Assembly: GCF_030295975.1 (NCBI RefSeq)
Contig: NZ_AP027364.1
Span: 3,782,001 to 3,846,000 of the forward strand
Source: Thalassotalea atypica
GTDB lineage: Bacteria; Pseudomonadota; Gammaproteobacteria; Enterobacterales; Alteromonadaceae
Reading direction: 5' to 3'
DNA length: 64,000 nt
Of this stretch, positions 48,822-58,060 are shown piece by piece; the stretch's first letter is position 1; every line of letters starts with the position of its first letter. Position numbers and translations under genes: made by a program. The notes under the pieces were generated by a model. That model worked only from the letters and a program-made list of their open reading frames with translations, was not told the origin of the DNA and ran no database searches.

Positions 48822-49970
48822 CTAGTTCTCTAGGTCATCATAAACAACTTGCCCTTCAATCCAGGTTTGAGATACAGATAATTCACCATTAAGTACAACA
48901 AAGTTGGCATTCGCACCGTTGATCAGTTGCCCGTGAGCATTTTGCAAATTGATGTAGTCAGCAGGATATAAACTTGCCATGCGAATTGACTCATCCAGCG
49001 GTAATTTTAATTCATGATGAGTATTTTTTACCGCCGTGGCCATATCTAGAACAGAGCCTGCAAGCTCACCTGTCGTAGAAGTTAACTTGCCTTCACTGAG
49101 CAAAACTTTACGGTCGAAAAAATCAAAGGATTGTTGTGCTGTACCGACAGGTGGCATGGCATCTGTCACCAAGAACACTTTACCTGTCGGCTTAGCATTA
49201 ATTGCTGCTTTGCAGCTAACAAAATCAACGTGGTGTCCATCGATGATAATGCCACAACTCGCATGGTCATTAACCAACGCACATCCTACAACGCCAGGCT
49301 CTCGAGCATTAAGCGGCGACATCGCATTATACAAATGGGTAAAACCATCAGCGCCGGCATCAATCGCGTTTTGTGCAACATGGTAGTCGGCATTGGTGTG
49401 ACCTAGACATACTTTAATGCCCATGCTTACCATCTTAGCAATGTCTTGTGTTGAGATGTTTTCAGGTGCTACGGTCACTAGAATCTGACCAATATCCTGC
49501 CTAGCTAATACTCGCCACTCTGCATCAGAGATCGGGCGAATAAATTCCGCGCTGTGTGCACCTTTCTTGGCGACAGATAAATGCGGCCCTTCAAAATGAA
49601 TACCGACAATACCAGGAACGTGTTCTTCTATAGCTTGAGCAACGGCATCAGCTGCTTTTTCCATGACCTCAACGCGATCAGTGATCAGCGTGGGTAACAT
49701 TGCCGTTGTGCCGTACTTTGAATGAGCGGCCATGATGGTTTTAACTGCTTCAATCGAGGGAGTGGCATTCAGTAAGCAACCGCCACCACCATTGACCTGT
49801 AAATCAATAAAGCCTGGTACAACAAGACCACTTAGTACGTGATCACCTACTTGCACTTGAGCATGACTTTCTATCGCCAACACCTTGCCGTTTTCAATCA
49901 GCAATCGAGCATTGTCATGATAATTTTGGCCATCAAACAGCCGATGCGCAAATATCGAAGTACCGTTCAT
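48822..49970 (-). CDS. nagA: N-acetylglucosamine-6-phosphate deacetylase
   Basis: The 382-residue amidohydrolase makes glucosamine-6-P and acetate. Visible residues are 'GFIDLQVNGGGGCLLNATPS', 'IHFEGPHLS' (metal Glu), 'CLGHTNAD' and 'FTHLYNAMSPL' (metal His residues), 'IIDGHHVDF' and 'LVTDAMPPVG' (catalytic Asp). Length is standard. It starts one base after the nagB stop, so translation is coupled. Confidence 0.97.
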   Translation of the reverse strand: MNGTSIFAHRLFDGQNYHDNARLLIENGKVLAIESHAQVQVGDHVLSGLVVPGFIDLQVNGGGGCLLNATPSIEAVKTIMAAHSKYGTTAMLPTLITDRVEVMEKAADAVAQAIEEHVPGIVGIHFEGPHLSVAKKGAHSAEFIRPISDAEWRVLARQDIGQILVTVAPENISTQDIAKMVSMGIKVCLGHTNADYHVAQNAIDAGADGFTHLYNAMSPLNAREPGVVGCALVNDHASCGIIIDGHHVDFVSCKAAINAKPTGKVFLVTDAMPPVGTAQQSFDFFDRKVLLSEGKLTSTTGELAGSVLDMATAVKNTHHELKLPLDESIRMASLYPADYINLQNAHGQLINGANANFVVLNGELSVSQTWIEGQVVYDDLEN

Positions 49971-49971
49971 T

Positions 49972-50970
49972 TTATAATGTCCGTGTTACTTTCTTTAAGC
50001 CTTTAGGCTCATCAGGATTAAACCCCTTGCTCACTGCAACTTTTGCCACGTCAAGGTAAAAACGTTGTAGAACCACCAATGGTGCCAAACGTGGATGAAC
50101 GTCAAGATCGATTTGACGCAGATGAACCATATCCGCACCGCGACTAGCCACTTCATCGATTTGCTCTTGATGGGGTTTTGCACTTTCATCATGCACCGCA
50201 CAATTGAGTATGGCTAAACCCTGCTCAACTAAAGTAACTGGGCCATGTAAGAATTCTGCACTGCTAAAAGCTTCGGCATGAATACTACTAACTTCTTTCA
50301 GCTTTAAGGCCATTTCTTTACTCACAGCAAAGCCTAAGCCGCGACCAAGCACAACCATATTTTTTACTTCAGCCAGTGACTCTGGTGTTAACTGATGACC
50401 ACTGTCAATCATCGCCTGCATCGCCGAAGGAAGTGTGTCCAGTGCAGAGATAAGCGTCTGATTTTGCGTCCAATAGGCCGTTAACTGCAATAACGCTGAC
50501 AAGGTCGCCAGATAACTTTTCGTTGCAGCAACAGACACCTCAGCGCCGGCTTTAAGTGGTACGAAGTCGTCAACTATACCGGCAAGAGGAGAAGATTCAT
50601 CATTGACCAAGGCAATACAATACGCGCCTGCATCTTTTGCCATTTTGGCCTGAGCCAGAATATCAGGAGAACGGCCAGACTGAGAGATTACAACCACTAG
50701 GGCGTCATTCAAATTAAGTTGCTTACCATAGACACTTGCGACTGAGGGAGCGGCAGAGCTAACAGGTACACCGGTTTCTATCTCAATCAAGTATTTACCA
50801 AATACACCGGCGTGATCAGACGATCCACGGCCAATGATCATAACCAGTTTCGGCGCCAACAGACGAAGCTTCTCACCAACGCGTGTCATCAAAGCTTGGT
50901 TTGATGTTAATTGATGTTCTATTACTGATGGCGACTGCTTCGCCTCTTGTTCCATAATTGTTTGCGTCAT
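49972..50970 (-). CDS. nagB-II: Glucosamine-6-phosphate deaminase NagB-II (SIS-domain type)
   Basis: The 332-residue protein has two SIS domains: 'MIIGRGSSDHAGVFGKYLIE', 'VVISQSGRSPDILAQAKMAK' and later 'VVLGRGLGFAVSKEMALKLK'. It resembles the isomerase half of GlmS without the glutaminase domain. In Shewanella-type nag operons this family replaces classical NagB and yields fructose-6-P and ammonia. It sits between nagK and nagA in that operon order. Confidence 0.92.
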   Translation of the reverse strand: MTQTIMEQEAKQSPSVIEHQLTSNQALMTRVGEKLRLLAPKLVMIIGRGSSDHAGVFGKYLIEIETGVPVSSAAPSVASVYGKQLNLNDALVVVISQSGRSPDILAQAKMAKDAGAYCIALVNDESSPLAGIVDDFVPLKAGAEVSVAATKSYLATLSALLQLTAYWTQNQTLISALDTLPSAMQAMIDSGHQLTPESLAEVKNMVVLGRGLGFAVSKEMALKLKEVSSIHAEAFSSAEFLHGPVTLVEQGLAILNCAVHDESAKPHQEQIDEVASRGADMVHLRQIDLDVHPRLAPLVVLQRFYLDVAKVAVSKGFNPDEPKGLKKVTRTL

Positions 50971-51006
50971 GTTGTTAAACCTGTTTACTGACTAATTGAA
51001 AATTGT

Positions 51007-51891
51007 TTATTGCTGTTTAGCAAAAATCACCGAGCCCACTTCGGGGGGGTACAACGGCTCAGCCAAAATGGCTTGAATATCGTGATCTAACCAAGGAGAA
51101 AGTAACGGTGTAAGCCCACCAATAAGCGATAAGCGTGGCGGCTGCTTTGTCAGTAACTGTCTTGCAACTCGGCTGATATAATCAGCACCTTCTTCAATAA
51201 TAGCTTTTGCGACTGCGTCGCCATTATTGGCAGCTTCAAAGACAAACCCTGCCATTTTGGCGTAAAACGCCGCCGGTTTTCCAGCAATAATTTCTACCAT
51301 TTGAACCGCGTCTTTAGCGCCTAAGAAGTTCAATATCATGCCGGTTAATGCCGTTGGCTCTACCAGTTGATCAATGGCAAGCAAAACTTGCTTAGCCGCT
51401 TGAAGGCCTATCCATGCGCCACTCCCTTTGTCACCATGTGGAAAACCATGAGCACCGACGATTTGGCTAACACCATCTACATGTACAAAGCCACATGAAC
51501 CAGTGCCTGTTATCATGACAGCGCCATCTTGACCATCATGAGCACCTAGACAGGCAATTAGTAAGTCAGTGGCTAAGTGCATTTTTTTAAACGGGTGAGC
51601 CCAGTCATTCATTTGCTCAAATAAGACGGGTAAGTTAACGCCAGCAAGACCAACGCCCGCCGTAATGCTCGAAAGCGGCACATCAGAAAGGTTTGCATCA
51701 ACCAAGGCCAATCGTGCTGATTCAGCAATGTTGTTGGTTGCTTGTTCAAAACCATGTAACGGATTTCCTGGTCCGGCGATGCCTGTACCCAAAATGGTAT
51801 TGTTACTATCAACTACAATGGCTTTGCATTTGCTGCCACCGCCATCAATACCTAAAAAAAGCTCTTGGTTTTTGTCATCGCTTGTAAGCAT
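51007..51891 (-). CDS. nagK: N-acetylglucosamine kinase NagK (BadF/BcrA ATPase fold)
   Basis: The 294-residue kinase would phosphorylate GlcNAc to GlcNAc-6-P. The ATP-binding motif is 'FLGIDGGGSKCKAIVVD'. 'MITGTGSCGFV' and 'GDKGSGAWIG' are the adenosine and sugar loops of this ASKHA-fold family, which serves as GlcNAc kinase in marine gammaproteobacteria. It is the first gene of the operon; a palindromic NagR-type operator lies 85 bp upstream. Confidence 0.92.
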   Translation of the reverse strand: MLTSDDKNQELFLGIDGGGSKCKAIVVDSNNTILGTGIAGPGNPLHGFEQATNNIAESARLALVDANLSDVPLSSITAGVGLAGVNLPVLFEQMNDWAHPFKKMHLATDLLIACLGAHDGQDGAVMITGTGSCGFVHVDGVSQIVGAHGFPHGDKGSGAWIGLQAAKQVLLAIDQLVEPTALTGMILNFLGAKDAVQMVEIIAGKPAAFYAKMAGFVFEAANNGDAVAKAIIEEGADYISRVARQLLTKQPPRLSLIGGLTPLLSPWLDHDIQAILAEPLYPPEVGSVIFAKQQ

Positions 51892-51975
51892 TTTGACCTC
51901 GCGTCCTTTGTTTACGTCATTAACATTGTATTTAAAAATGATGTAACCACTTCGTTATTGATTTCATCTTACCAT

Positions 51976-51995
51976 AAATGACAGCGTTGTCATTT
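51976..51995. promoter_or_regulatory. NagR-type operator upstream of nagK
   Basis: AAATGACAGCGTTGTCATTT is a 20-bp near-perfect palindrome with one mismatched pair. The same core occurs upstream of hex and of the TonB receptor at 63131. It fits a LacI-family operator (central CG), as known for NagR in Alteromonadales. Confidence 0.8.
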
Positions 51996-52080
51996 GGTTT
52001 TTTAACATTATTAAAAATGTTTTGTATGATATTACTTATCGTTTTGTTATATCTATGTTTATTTGTTGATGGTTTGTTGA

Positions 52081-54792
52081 TTATTGAGCAGAAACACGAG
52101 TCGGTCGACCTGCCCGCTTGCCATCTAGACTGCGGCTCCTCACTAGTACCTCTCCACTAACATCAACCGGCTGGCGGTAACTCTGCCATTGAGCGCCTTG
52201 AGTTTTGTACTCGATAGGGAGTCCAGGAAAGGCTATGTTTGCATTAAGCTTCCCAGAAATGATTTTAGCACCGACTGTTGGCAAGCGGTATTGAACATTA
52301 TCGAGTTCAAGTTTTGCCAACTCTTTTGTACCTATGGTATGGGCAAACAATTGCCAAGCATTATCCCGAGTGGCCTTTAGCGTATCTGTAAACGTGTTAC
52401 TTTGTTGGCTATATTCAAACCCTTGGTATTTATAAGGTACGGCCCAATTAGCCTGATGCCAGCCGCGCTCAGCCAATGAAAATAATCTTGGAAAAATTTT
52501 GTGCTCTGCTGTGGCATCAGTACGGGTATTTTCGCTCCATAACTGTCCCTGCACACCATAGAATCTTACACCCGGTTGTAGCGGTGAAGAAGTTATTTTT
52601 CCCTCATCGTCCTTCGTTAATCGATCATCAGCAACATATGGGTTATCTTCACGGTCTAACCAAAATTCGGCATGGACCGGTAAATTATCAGGCATAAATT
52701 GAAAGAGTTTCTCTGTGTTGCTGCGACGAGCCGCCCAATAGTAACCGTGCTCTTTAGGATCCGCCTCGTAAGGAAAGTCAAAATAGGTTACATCTGGACT
52801 TGATACCACCACTTGCCAGTTATAATTTGCGATTTTATGGCTAGATTTATGGCCACCAGACGCCAACGGGTGCCATGCATTGGCTTGGATAACAGCCGGC
52901 ATGTTTTTCACATTGGTATGTTCTAAACCATCTATCCAGGCCGCTGCTTCAATATCAAGTTCAGCTAAAATATTCGCAGTACGTTCGACAAAGTACGCCC
53001 CTAGCTCTTTTGCACTACTAATTTCAGCGTTGTGTTTGGCGAGAAACTCCTGACATTTTGGTGAATTTACCCACGCCCCTGCTGTTTCATCAGCGCCAAT
53101 ATGATAACGGGTTAATGGTTGACCTGCTTGTTCATGAATCGCTTTTACATCAAGCATCACTTGTTTAACAAACGCATACGACGATTCCATACAAACATTA
53201 ATAGTATTGTCGTTGTAGTATTGAACAGAGGAATACTCAGTCTTATCTTGCATGTCATGCAGCAAAAATTCTACCGCCTTGTCTTCTTGCTCTTTTGCCA
53301 TGTATTTTTCGTAGCGAGCGTTCATCGCTTTTACGGCTGCACGCGAATGTCCTGGCATGTCCAACGACGGTATGACCTGAATAAACCTGGCACTGGCAGC
53401 TTTGAGCAGCTCTTGATATTCCGCGACGCTGAAATAGCCATTAACACGACTTTCATGATCAACACCGGCGCCTAATTGTGGCATCAAACAAGTAGTTTCG
53501 CTGGGATCGAAACAGCGTTTGCTGCTCAGCTCTGTTAGTTCAGGCAACGAAGGGATTTCTAATCTCCACCCTTCATCATCGCCTAAATGTAGATGGAGTT
53601 TATTTAACTTGTAGGCTGCCATTTGATCCAGCAATCTGAGCATAAATTCTTTACTACGAAAATTTCGAGCAACATCAACCAACATACCTCGAAATTCATA
53701 ATGCGGCTCATCTTTGATAGTCACTAACGGAACAGAGGTTTGCCCAATAGAAATCAGACTTGCTAGTGACTGCAGCCCGTTAAACACGCCATTATCATCA
53801 ACACCGGTTATAGTGATTTTATCTTTAAGCACATTCAGTTGATAGCTACCCATTTTTTTAGTGTCATCTTTGTTCACTTTAAGGTTGAGTTCACGTCCTT
53901 GTGTACTCCTAGAAATCCCGAGTTTTTCAAGCCGTGAAATTGCGACACTAACACGCTCAAGCTTTATGTTTTCAGATGTAATATTGATACCTGTGGCGAG
54001 ATCTAGCCGAGCCCTTGCCGGGTTAAAAGTAATACTCTTTGGGGTTGGAATAATTTGGTTTACTGCATCTGCTTGTGGTGCTTGCACAGCAAGATTCCGT
54101 TCAAATAAGGCTTCGGGAGTTAACCATTGAGTGTTGTCGGTTGCCTTTCGTTTGAAATGTTTAGCGACATCCGTATATGGCGCAACATAAGGGAGAATTT
54201 CAAGACCCGTTTCTACATCTATTTTTGCTTTTGTGCTTTCGATAACTCTTGCTTCTGTAGACTCACTGGCAACAATGTAATTTGGCAGCGCATCAGTTTC
54301 AGATAGTGACCAATAGTTTGCTCTAAAGGTTAAATGCTTAGTTTCACCTTGTTTAAAGCCATTGAAACCTTCTTTTAGACTGATCAGATGTAAGTCACCA
54401 TTAATATGCTTTACATTAAACCAATCACTTTCGCTCGATTGAATAGGCGAGATTTGGCTAAAGTAAACAAACCAATCGTCCACAATAACCTCTTCTGTGG
54501 CGGTAAAACTCAGCTCCACTGTAAAGCACGCACCATCAGCTTTGGTTTTATCACATTTTTCATCTGGGATGTTAGTGATCAAGCGGTAGGTAACATCCAA
54601 TGCATTAGCAAGTAAATCAATATCTTGTTGTGTGGCTAGTTTGACGTTTAAATTAGATTGATTAGCATGTTCGCCGTTAGCCAAGGCTGTGGCAGGATTT
54701 TTATCTGTTGCTACTTCATGTTCTTCGGCTGGTTGGCAGCCAATTAAAGCCGTATTTACGATTAAAAAAAGACCCGCTGCAAAGAAACGCAT
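52081..54792 (-). CDS. hex: Beta-N-acetylhexosaminidase GH20, lipoprotein
   Basis: This 903-residue enzyme releases terminal GlcNAc/GalNAc from chitooligosaccharides or glycans. The signal peptide ends in a lipobox ('TALIGC'), so it is anchored in a membrane facing the periplasm or surface. Domain order is an N-terminal carbohydrate-binding CHB_HEX domain (~45-200), GH20b (~240-360), the catalytic TIM barrel (~365-780) and a small beta domain. Catalytic Asp-Glu is in 'YHIGADETAGAW'; 'LHLHLGDDEGWRLEI' is the usual substrate loop. It ends 190 bp before nagK and has its own operator. Confidence 0.95.
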   Translation of the reverse strand: MRFFAAGLFLIVNTALIGCQPAEEHEVATDKNPATALANGEHANQSNLNVKLATQQDIDLLANALDVTYRLITNIPDEKCDKTKADGACFTVELSFTATEEVIVDDWFVYFSQISPIQSSESDWFNVKHINGDLHLISLKEGFNGFKQGETKHLTFRANYWSLSETDALPNYIVASESTEARVIESTKAKIDVETGLEILPYVAPYTDVAKHFKRKATDNTQWLTPEALFERNLAVQAPQADAVNQIIPTPKSITFNPARARLDLATGINITSENIKLERVSVAISRLEKLGISRSTQGRELNLKVNKDDTKKMGSYQLNVLKDKITITGVDDNGVFNGLQSLASLISIGQTSVPLVTIKDEPHYEFRGMLVDVARNFRSKEFMLRLLDQMAAYKLNKLHLHLGDDEGWRLEIPSLPELTELSSKRCFDPSETTCLMPQLGAGVDHESRVNGYFSVAEYQELLKAASARFIQVIPSLDMPGHSRAAVKAMNARYEKYMAKEQEDKAVEFLLHDMQDKTEYSSVQYYNDNTINVCMESSYAFVKQVMLDVKAIHEQAGQPLTRYHIGADETAGAWVNSPKCQEFLAKHNAEISSAKELGAYFVERTANILAELDIEAAAWIDGLEHTNVKNMPAVIQANAWHPLASGGHKSSHKIANYNWQVVVSSPDVTYFDFPYEADPKEHGYYWAARRSNTEKLFQFMPDNLPVHAEFWLDREDNPYVADDRLTKDDEGKITSSPLQPGVRFYGVQGQLWSENTRTDATAEHKIFPRLFSLAERGWHQANWAVPYKYQGFEYSQQSNTFTDTLKATRDNAWQLFAHTIGTKELAKLELDNVQYRLPTVGAKIISGKLNANIAFPGLPIEYKTQGAQWQSYRQPVDVSGEVLVRSRSLDGKRAGRPTRVSAQ

Positions 54793-54844
54793 GTAATCAC
54801 TCTTGAATTATTGTTGTCAAAAATTTACATTACCATACCAGTTA

Positions 54845-54858
54845 TGACAGCGCTGTCA
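54845..54858. promoter_or_regulatory. NagR-type operator between hex and the TPR-sulfotransferase
   Basis: TGACAGCGCTGTCA is a perfect 14-bp palindrome. It lies 53 bp upstream of the hex ATG and 90 bp upstream of the divergent gene, so it may control both. Confidence 0.8.
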
Positions 54859-54947
54859 AAAGTTAATTTTTGTTTTATGGCAAATAATTGATAGCAATAT
54901 TCTTTATGTGATGGTTAAAGTACTATCACACTTAATTTTTCTTATTG

Positions 54948-56507
54948 ATGATAAAACGCTCGATAATGGATAAAACAATGCAAGTTGAAGTGAACATTGA
55001 TGGAGAAAGGAAAACAATTGAACTGAGTCAAGCTATACAGCTGACTCGCCAAAAATCTCGAAGATATCCTCAGGCCGCTATCGATTTGGCTAACGCTATA
55101 TTAGATCAACAGCCTGCGATATTGCCGCTGTATCACTTACTATTTGCACTGCTCAACAAACATACCCAATATGTGCTGTTAGAGTCATCAGCATTACAGG
55201 CAATCAGCTATTTTCCAAATGATGGCGTCAGCCATTTCGCTCTAGCCGCAGCGCAACGTCACGCGCGAAAACCAATGCAGAGTTTGGCGTCCTTGGAAAA
55301 GGCGACGGTATTAATGCCCGAACAAATTCACTGGCTACTACAACTGGCTATTCAGTACAAAGAACGCGGCGACTTTAGTAAGGCCTTATCTCTATTCAAT
55401 CAATGCGCATTGCATGAACAAACAATGGCTGAAGCTTTGTATTGGCGATATAACATTGATAAAAAACTGCGCGCAGTAGAAGTGGATACACTCGTTGATA
55501 GGCTACATACGCAGCTGTCTTCACCCAATCATTCGGCAATACATGCCGCATTTTGTTTATATCAATATTTTGAGCAACAAGAAGATTTTGAATCTGCATG
55601 GCACTACCTTGAAATAGCAAACAAGTTAAAACATCAACAGCTAAAACAGCAATCAGCCTACTCCATCGAGCATGAGCTAAAAGAACACCATTTAATCCCT
55701 AAGTATTTTTCTCAAGATCTAATTGCGCACTCGCACAGGAATAAAACGTGCCCGTCCACCTCACCATCAATATTTATCTGCGGGCTACCGCGTTCGGGTA
55801 CCACATTAACAGAGCAAATACTGTCAGCGCATTCTAAAATTTGTGCAGGTGACGAATTATTCGCACTAGCGCAAGCCAGCGCAGATGTGCTACATGAACA
55901 TTCCATTACAGCTAACTTCCCTACTTGGTCAACATCACTTGAAGGTGGACAGTGGCAGAAGATAGGCAAGAAGTACCAACATTTGACTCAGCCGATACTC
56001 AATGCAGATGAAAAAGCGGTATGGCTAACTGATAAAATGCCACTAAACTATAAAGCCATTGGTATCATTCGGTTAGCGTTGCCAAGTGCCAAAATTATTT
56101 ACTGTCGACGAAATCCTATTGATGTACTTTTTGGCTGCTTTAAGCAATTGCTTGGTGACGGCAACCCCTATTGTTATAACCTTGACGAGCTTTGCGACAT
56201 GATCATCGCGCATCATCGGGTGATGATGCATTGGTTGACGGTATGCCCTGAGCATATTCATGTGTTTGATTATGAAAAATTGTTAGCAAACCAAACACAA
56301 CTTACCGATCAGCTACTTAAGTTTATCGGCATAGAGTGGCAACAAGACTGCCTTGATTTTCACCAAAATAAGCGCATTGTCCACACCATCAGTAATGTTC
56401 AAATAAGACAACCACTGTCAACGTCCAACAATGGAGCTTGGCGACCATATCAAGCTCAATTACAGCCCTATATCGACAAGATCAAGAATGCAGGGATAGC
56501 GTATTAG
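54948..56507 (+). CDS. TPR-domain sulfotransferase-family protein
   Basis: The ~519-residue cytoplasmic protein has N-terminal TPR-like helices (~20-240; 'HWLLQLAIQYKERGDFSKAL', 'FESAWHYLEIANKL'). A C-terminal sulfotransferase domain (~265-519) follows. The PAPS-binding loop is 'FICGLPRSGTTLTEQIL', and 'KIIYCRRNPIDVLFGCFKQL' is the 3'-phosphate-binding region with Arg and following residues. It would transfer sulfate to an unknown acceptor, if active. The start is uncertain (ATG 54948, TTG 54945 or ATG 54966). It shares an operator region with hex and its end overlaps the halogenase gene by 4 bp on the other strand. Confidence 0.82.
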   Translation: MIKRSIMDKTMQVEVNIDGERKTIELSQAIQLTRQKSRRYPQAAIDLANAILDQQPAILPLYHLLFALLNKHTQYVLLESSALQAISYFPNDGVSHFALAAAQRHARKPMQSLASLEKATVLMPEQIHWLLQLAIQYKERGDFSKALSLFNQCALHEQTMAEALYWRYNIDKKLRAVEVDTLVDRLHTQLSSPNHSAIHAAFCLYQYFEQQEDFESAWHYLEIANKLKHQQLKQQSAYSIEHELKEHHLIPKYFSQDLIAHSHRNKTCPSTSPSIFICGLPRSGTTLTEQILSAHSKICAGDELFALAQASADVLHEHSITANFPTWSTSLEGGQWQKIGKKYQHLTQPILNADEKAVWLTDKMPLNYKAIGIIRLALPSAKIIYCRRNPIDVLFGCFKQLLGDGNPYCYNLDELCDMIIAHHRVMMHWLTVCPEHIHVFDYEKLLANQTQLTDQLLKFIGIEWQQDCLDFHQNKRIVHTISNVQIRQPLSTSNNGAWRPYQAQLQPYIDKIKNAGIAY

Positions 56508-58060
56508 ATTTTCTGTAAACCAAATTGCTGTATTTTCTCGATAAGCTCTCGGTGTTTTGGCAGTCGAGTTGACGCCTGCTTAGCATGATTTTGCATCTGC
56601 TTGATCATCTCACTCGCCTGAATTGGTTGACGATATCGATGAGAGATTGCGGCAACGTCGGTTTGAAACTCCATACCATAGAGTACATACAGATAGTTTT
56701 CTAAATTGAAAATTTCAAAGCCGCTGAAAAAATCATACTGGCTAGGCGGTTGATACTTCCATCGCGCTAAGCGCTCTTGTAGCGATTCAGGAATAGAATT
56801 GAGCGCTCGATTATCTAGCCAAAACTCGCTGTCATCACGCTTTGAAATACAATAATGAAGCTTGATAAAATCAATCACCTTTTCCCAACTATATGACACC
56901 CGTTGATTAAAGAGTTTTGCAATCATTGGCATATCATCCATGGATGCAGGAAATTGCTCTGCGAGCATTTTTGCAGTCGCATCAAAAACCAATAAACCAG
57001 TTGCCTCCAGCGGTTCAACAAAGCCTTGGGATAAACCAAGCGCAACACAGTTTTTGTGCCAGAATTTTTCTCGGTAACCGATGTTCATCGAGATCACGCG
57101 CGTGTTGATGTTATCGCCTTGCTGACCAACATAATCCCTAAGAGTCTGCTCCGCTGCTTGGTGGGAGGTATGCGACGAAGAGTATACATGACCTATCCCA
57201 CGGCGCCGTTGTAAACCAATATCCCATATCCAGCCAGCTTGCTGAGCAGTCGATATAGTATATGAGGGGATGGGAGTATTTTCTTGCTCATACGGTACTT
57301 GCATAACGACAGCATGATCAGCAAAAAGCACATCACTTTTATCAATGAAGTTAACGCCCATTGTCTGACCAATTAACAGCGCTGAAAAGCCCGTACAATC
57401 AATGAATAAATCGCCCGCTATTTCACCTTGTGTGTCGGTGATCACAGACTTGATGTCGCCGTTGTCACTGAGTACAACTTCCTTAACTTCAGCTAAGACA
57501 TGCTTAACGCCTAACTTTTCGGTCGCGTTTTTAGTCAATAACGCAGAAAACTTTCCTGCGTCTAAATGATAGGCATAGGCCGACGCGCCCTGAAATTCAG
57601 GGGTAGTGATAAGCTTGGGAGCTAAACCTAAATCACACACCTTACCTTGTATGGCAACAGAGTCAGCAAAAGATAATCCATGATTTTCCATCAACCAATA
57701 TGGGGTTAAATCCAGCTCATTGACATTAGGGTAATCAAATAAGTGATGATAATAGTCTGGCTTACCTACCACTGGATTATTGACCCAATCAACAAACTTA
57801 ATGCCTTGTTTAAACGTTGCGTCACACTGCTGAATAAAGTCGGTTTCACTGATACCAAGCGCCTGTAATGATTGACGCATTAATGGCACTGTACCTTCAC
57901 CAACTCCTATAGTAGGAATATTAGGAGACTCAACTAGCGTAATTTGTACTCCGTCAGCGTGCTTTGCAGAAAGATTTTTGGCCAGATGATTAGCAGCTAG
58001 CCAACCTGCCGTGCCGCCACCAACGATCACCACTTGTTTGATAGGTTGTGCAGCCATCAT
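56504..58060 (-). CDS. Flavin-dependent tryptophan-halogenase-family protein (copy 1)
   Basis: The 518-residue product has the FAD motif 'VVIVGGGTAGWLAANHLAKN' (GxGxxG type) and keeps the catalytic Lys of PrnA-type enzymes in 'ATFKQGIKFVDW' and the Glu in 'GFVEPLEATG'. The WxWxIP motif reads 'GWIWDIGL', with Gly in place of Pro. Start ATG 58060 has GGAG five bases upstream and overlaps the stop of copy 2 (TAATG). It may halogenate an indole or other aromatic, or have another flavin-monooxygenase role; no substrate can be inferred. Genes of this family often sit beside carbohydrate TonB receptors and SapC genes. Confidence 0.85.
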   Translation of the reverse strand: MMAAQPIKQVVIVGGGTAGWLAANHLAKNLSAKHADGVQITLVESPNIPTIGVGEGTVPLMRQSLQALGISETDFIQQCDATFKQGIKFVDWVNNPVVGKPDYYHHLFDYPNVNELDLTPYWLMENHGLSFADSVAIQGKVCDLGLAPKLITTPEFQGASAYAYHLDAGKFSALLTKNATEKLGVKHVLAEVKEVVLSDNGDIKSVITDTQGEIAGDLFIDCTGFSALLIGQTMGVNFIDKSDVLFADHAVVMQVPYEQENTPIPSYTISTAQQAGWIWDIGLQRRRGIGHVYSSSHTSHQAAEQTLRDYVGQQGDNINTRVISMNIGYREKFWHKNCVALGLSQGFVEPLEATGLLVFDATAKMLAEQFPASMDDMPMIAKLFNQRVSYSWEKVIDFIKLHYCISKRDDSEFWLDNRALNSIPESLQERLARWKYQPPSQYDFFSGFEIFNLENYLYVLYGMEFQTDVAAISHRYRQPIQASEMIKQMQNHAKQASTRLPKHRELIEKIQQFGLQKI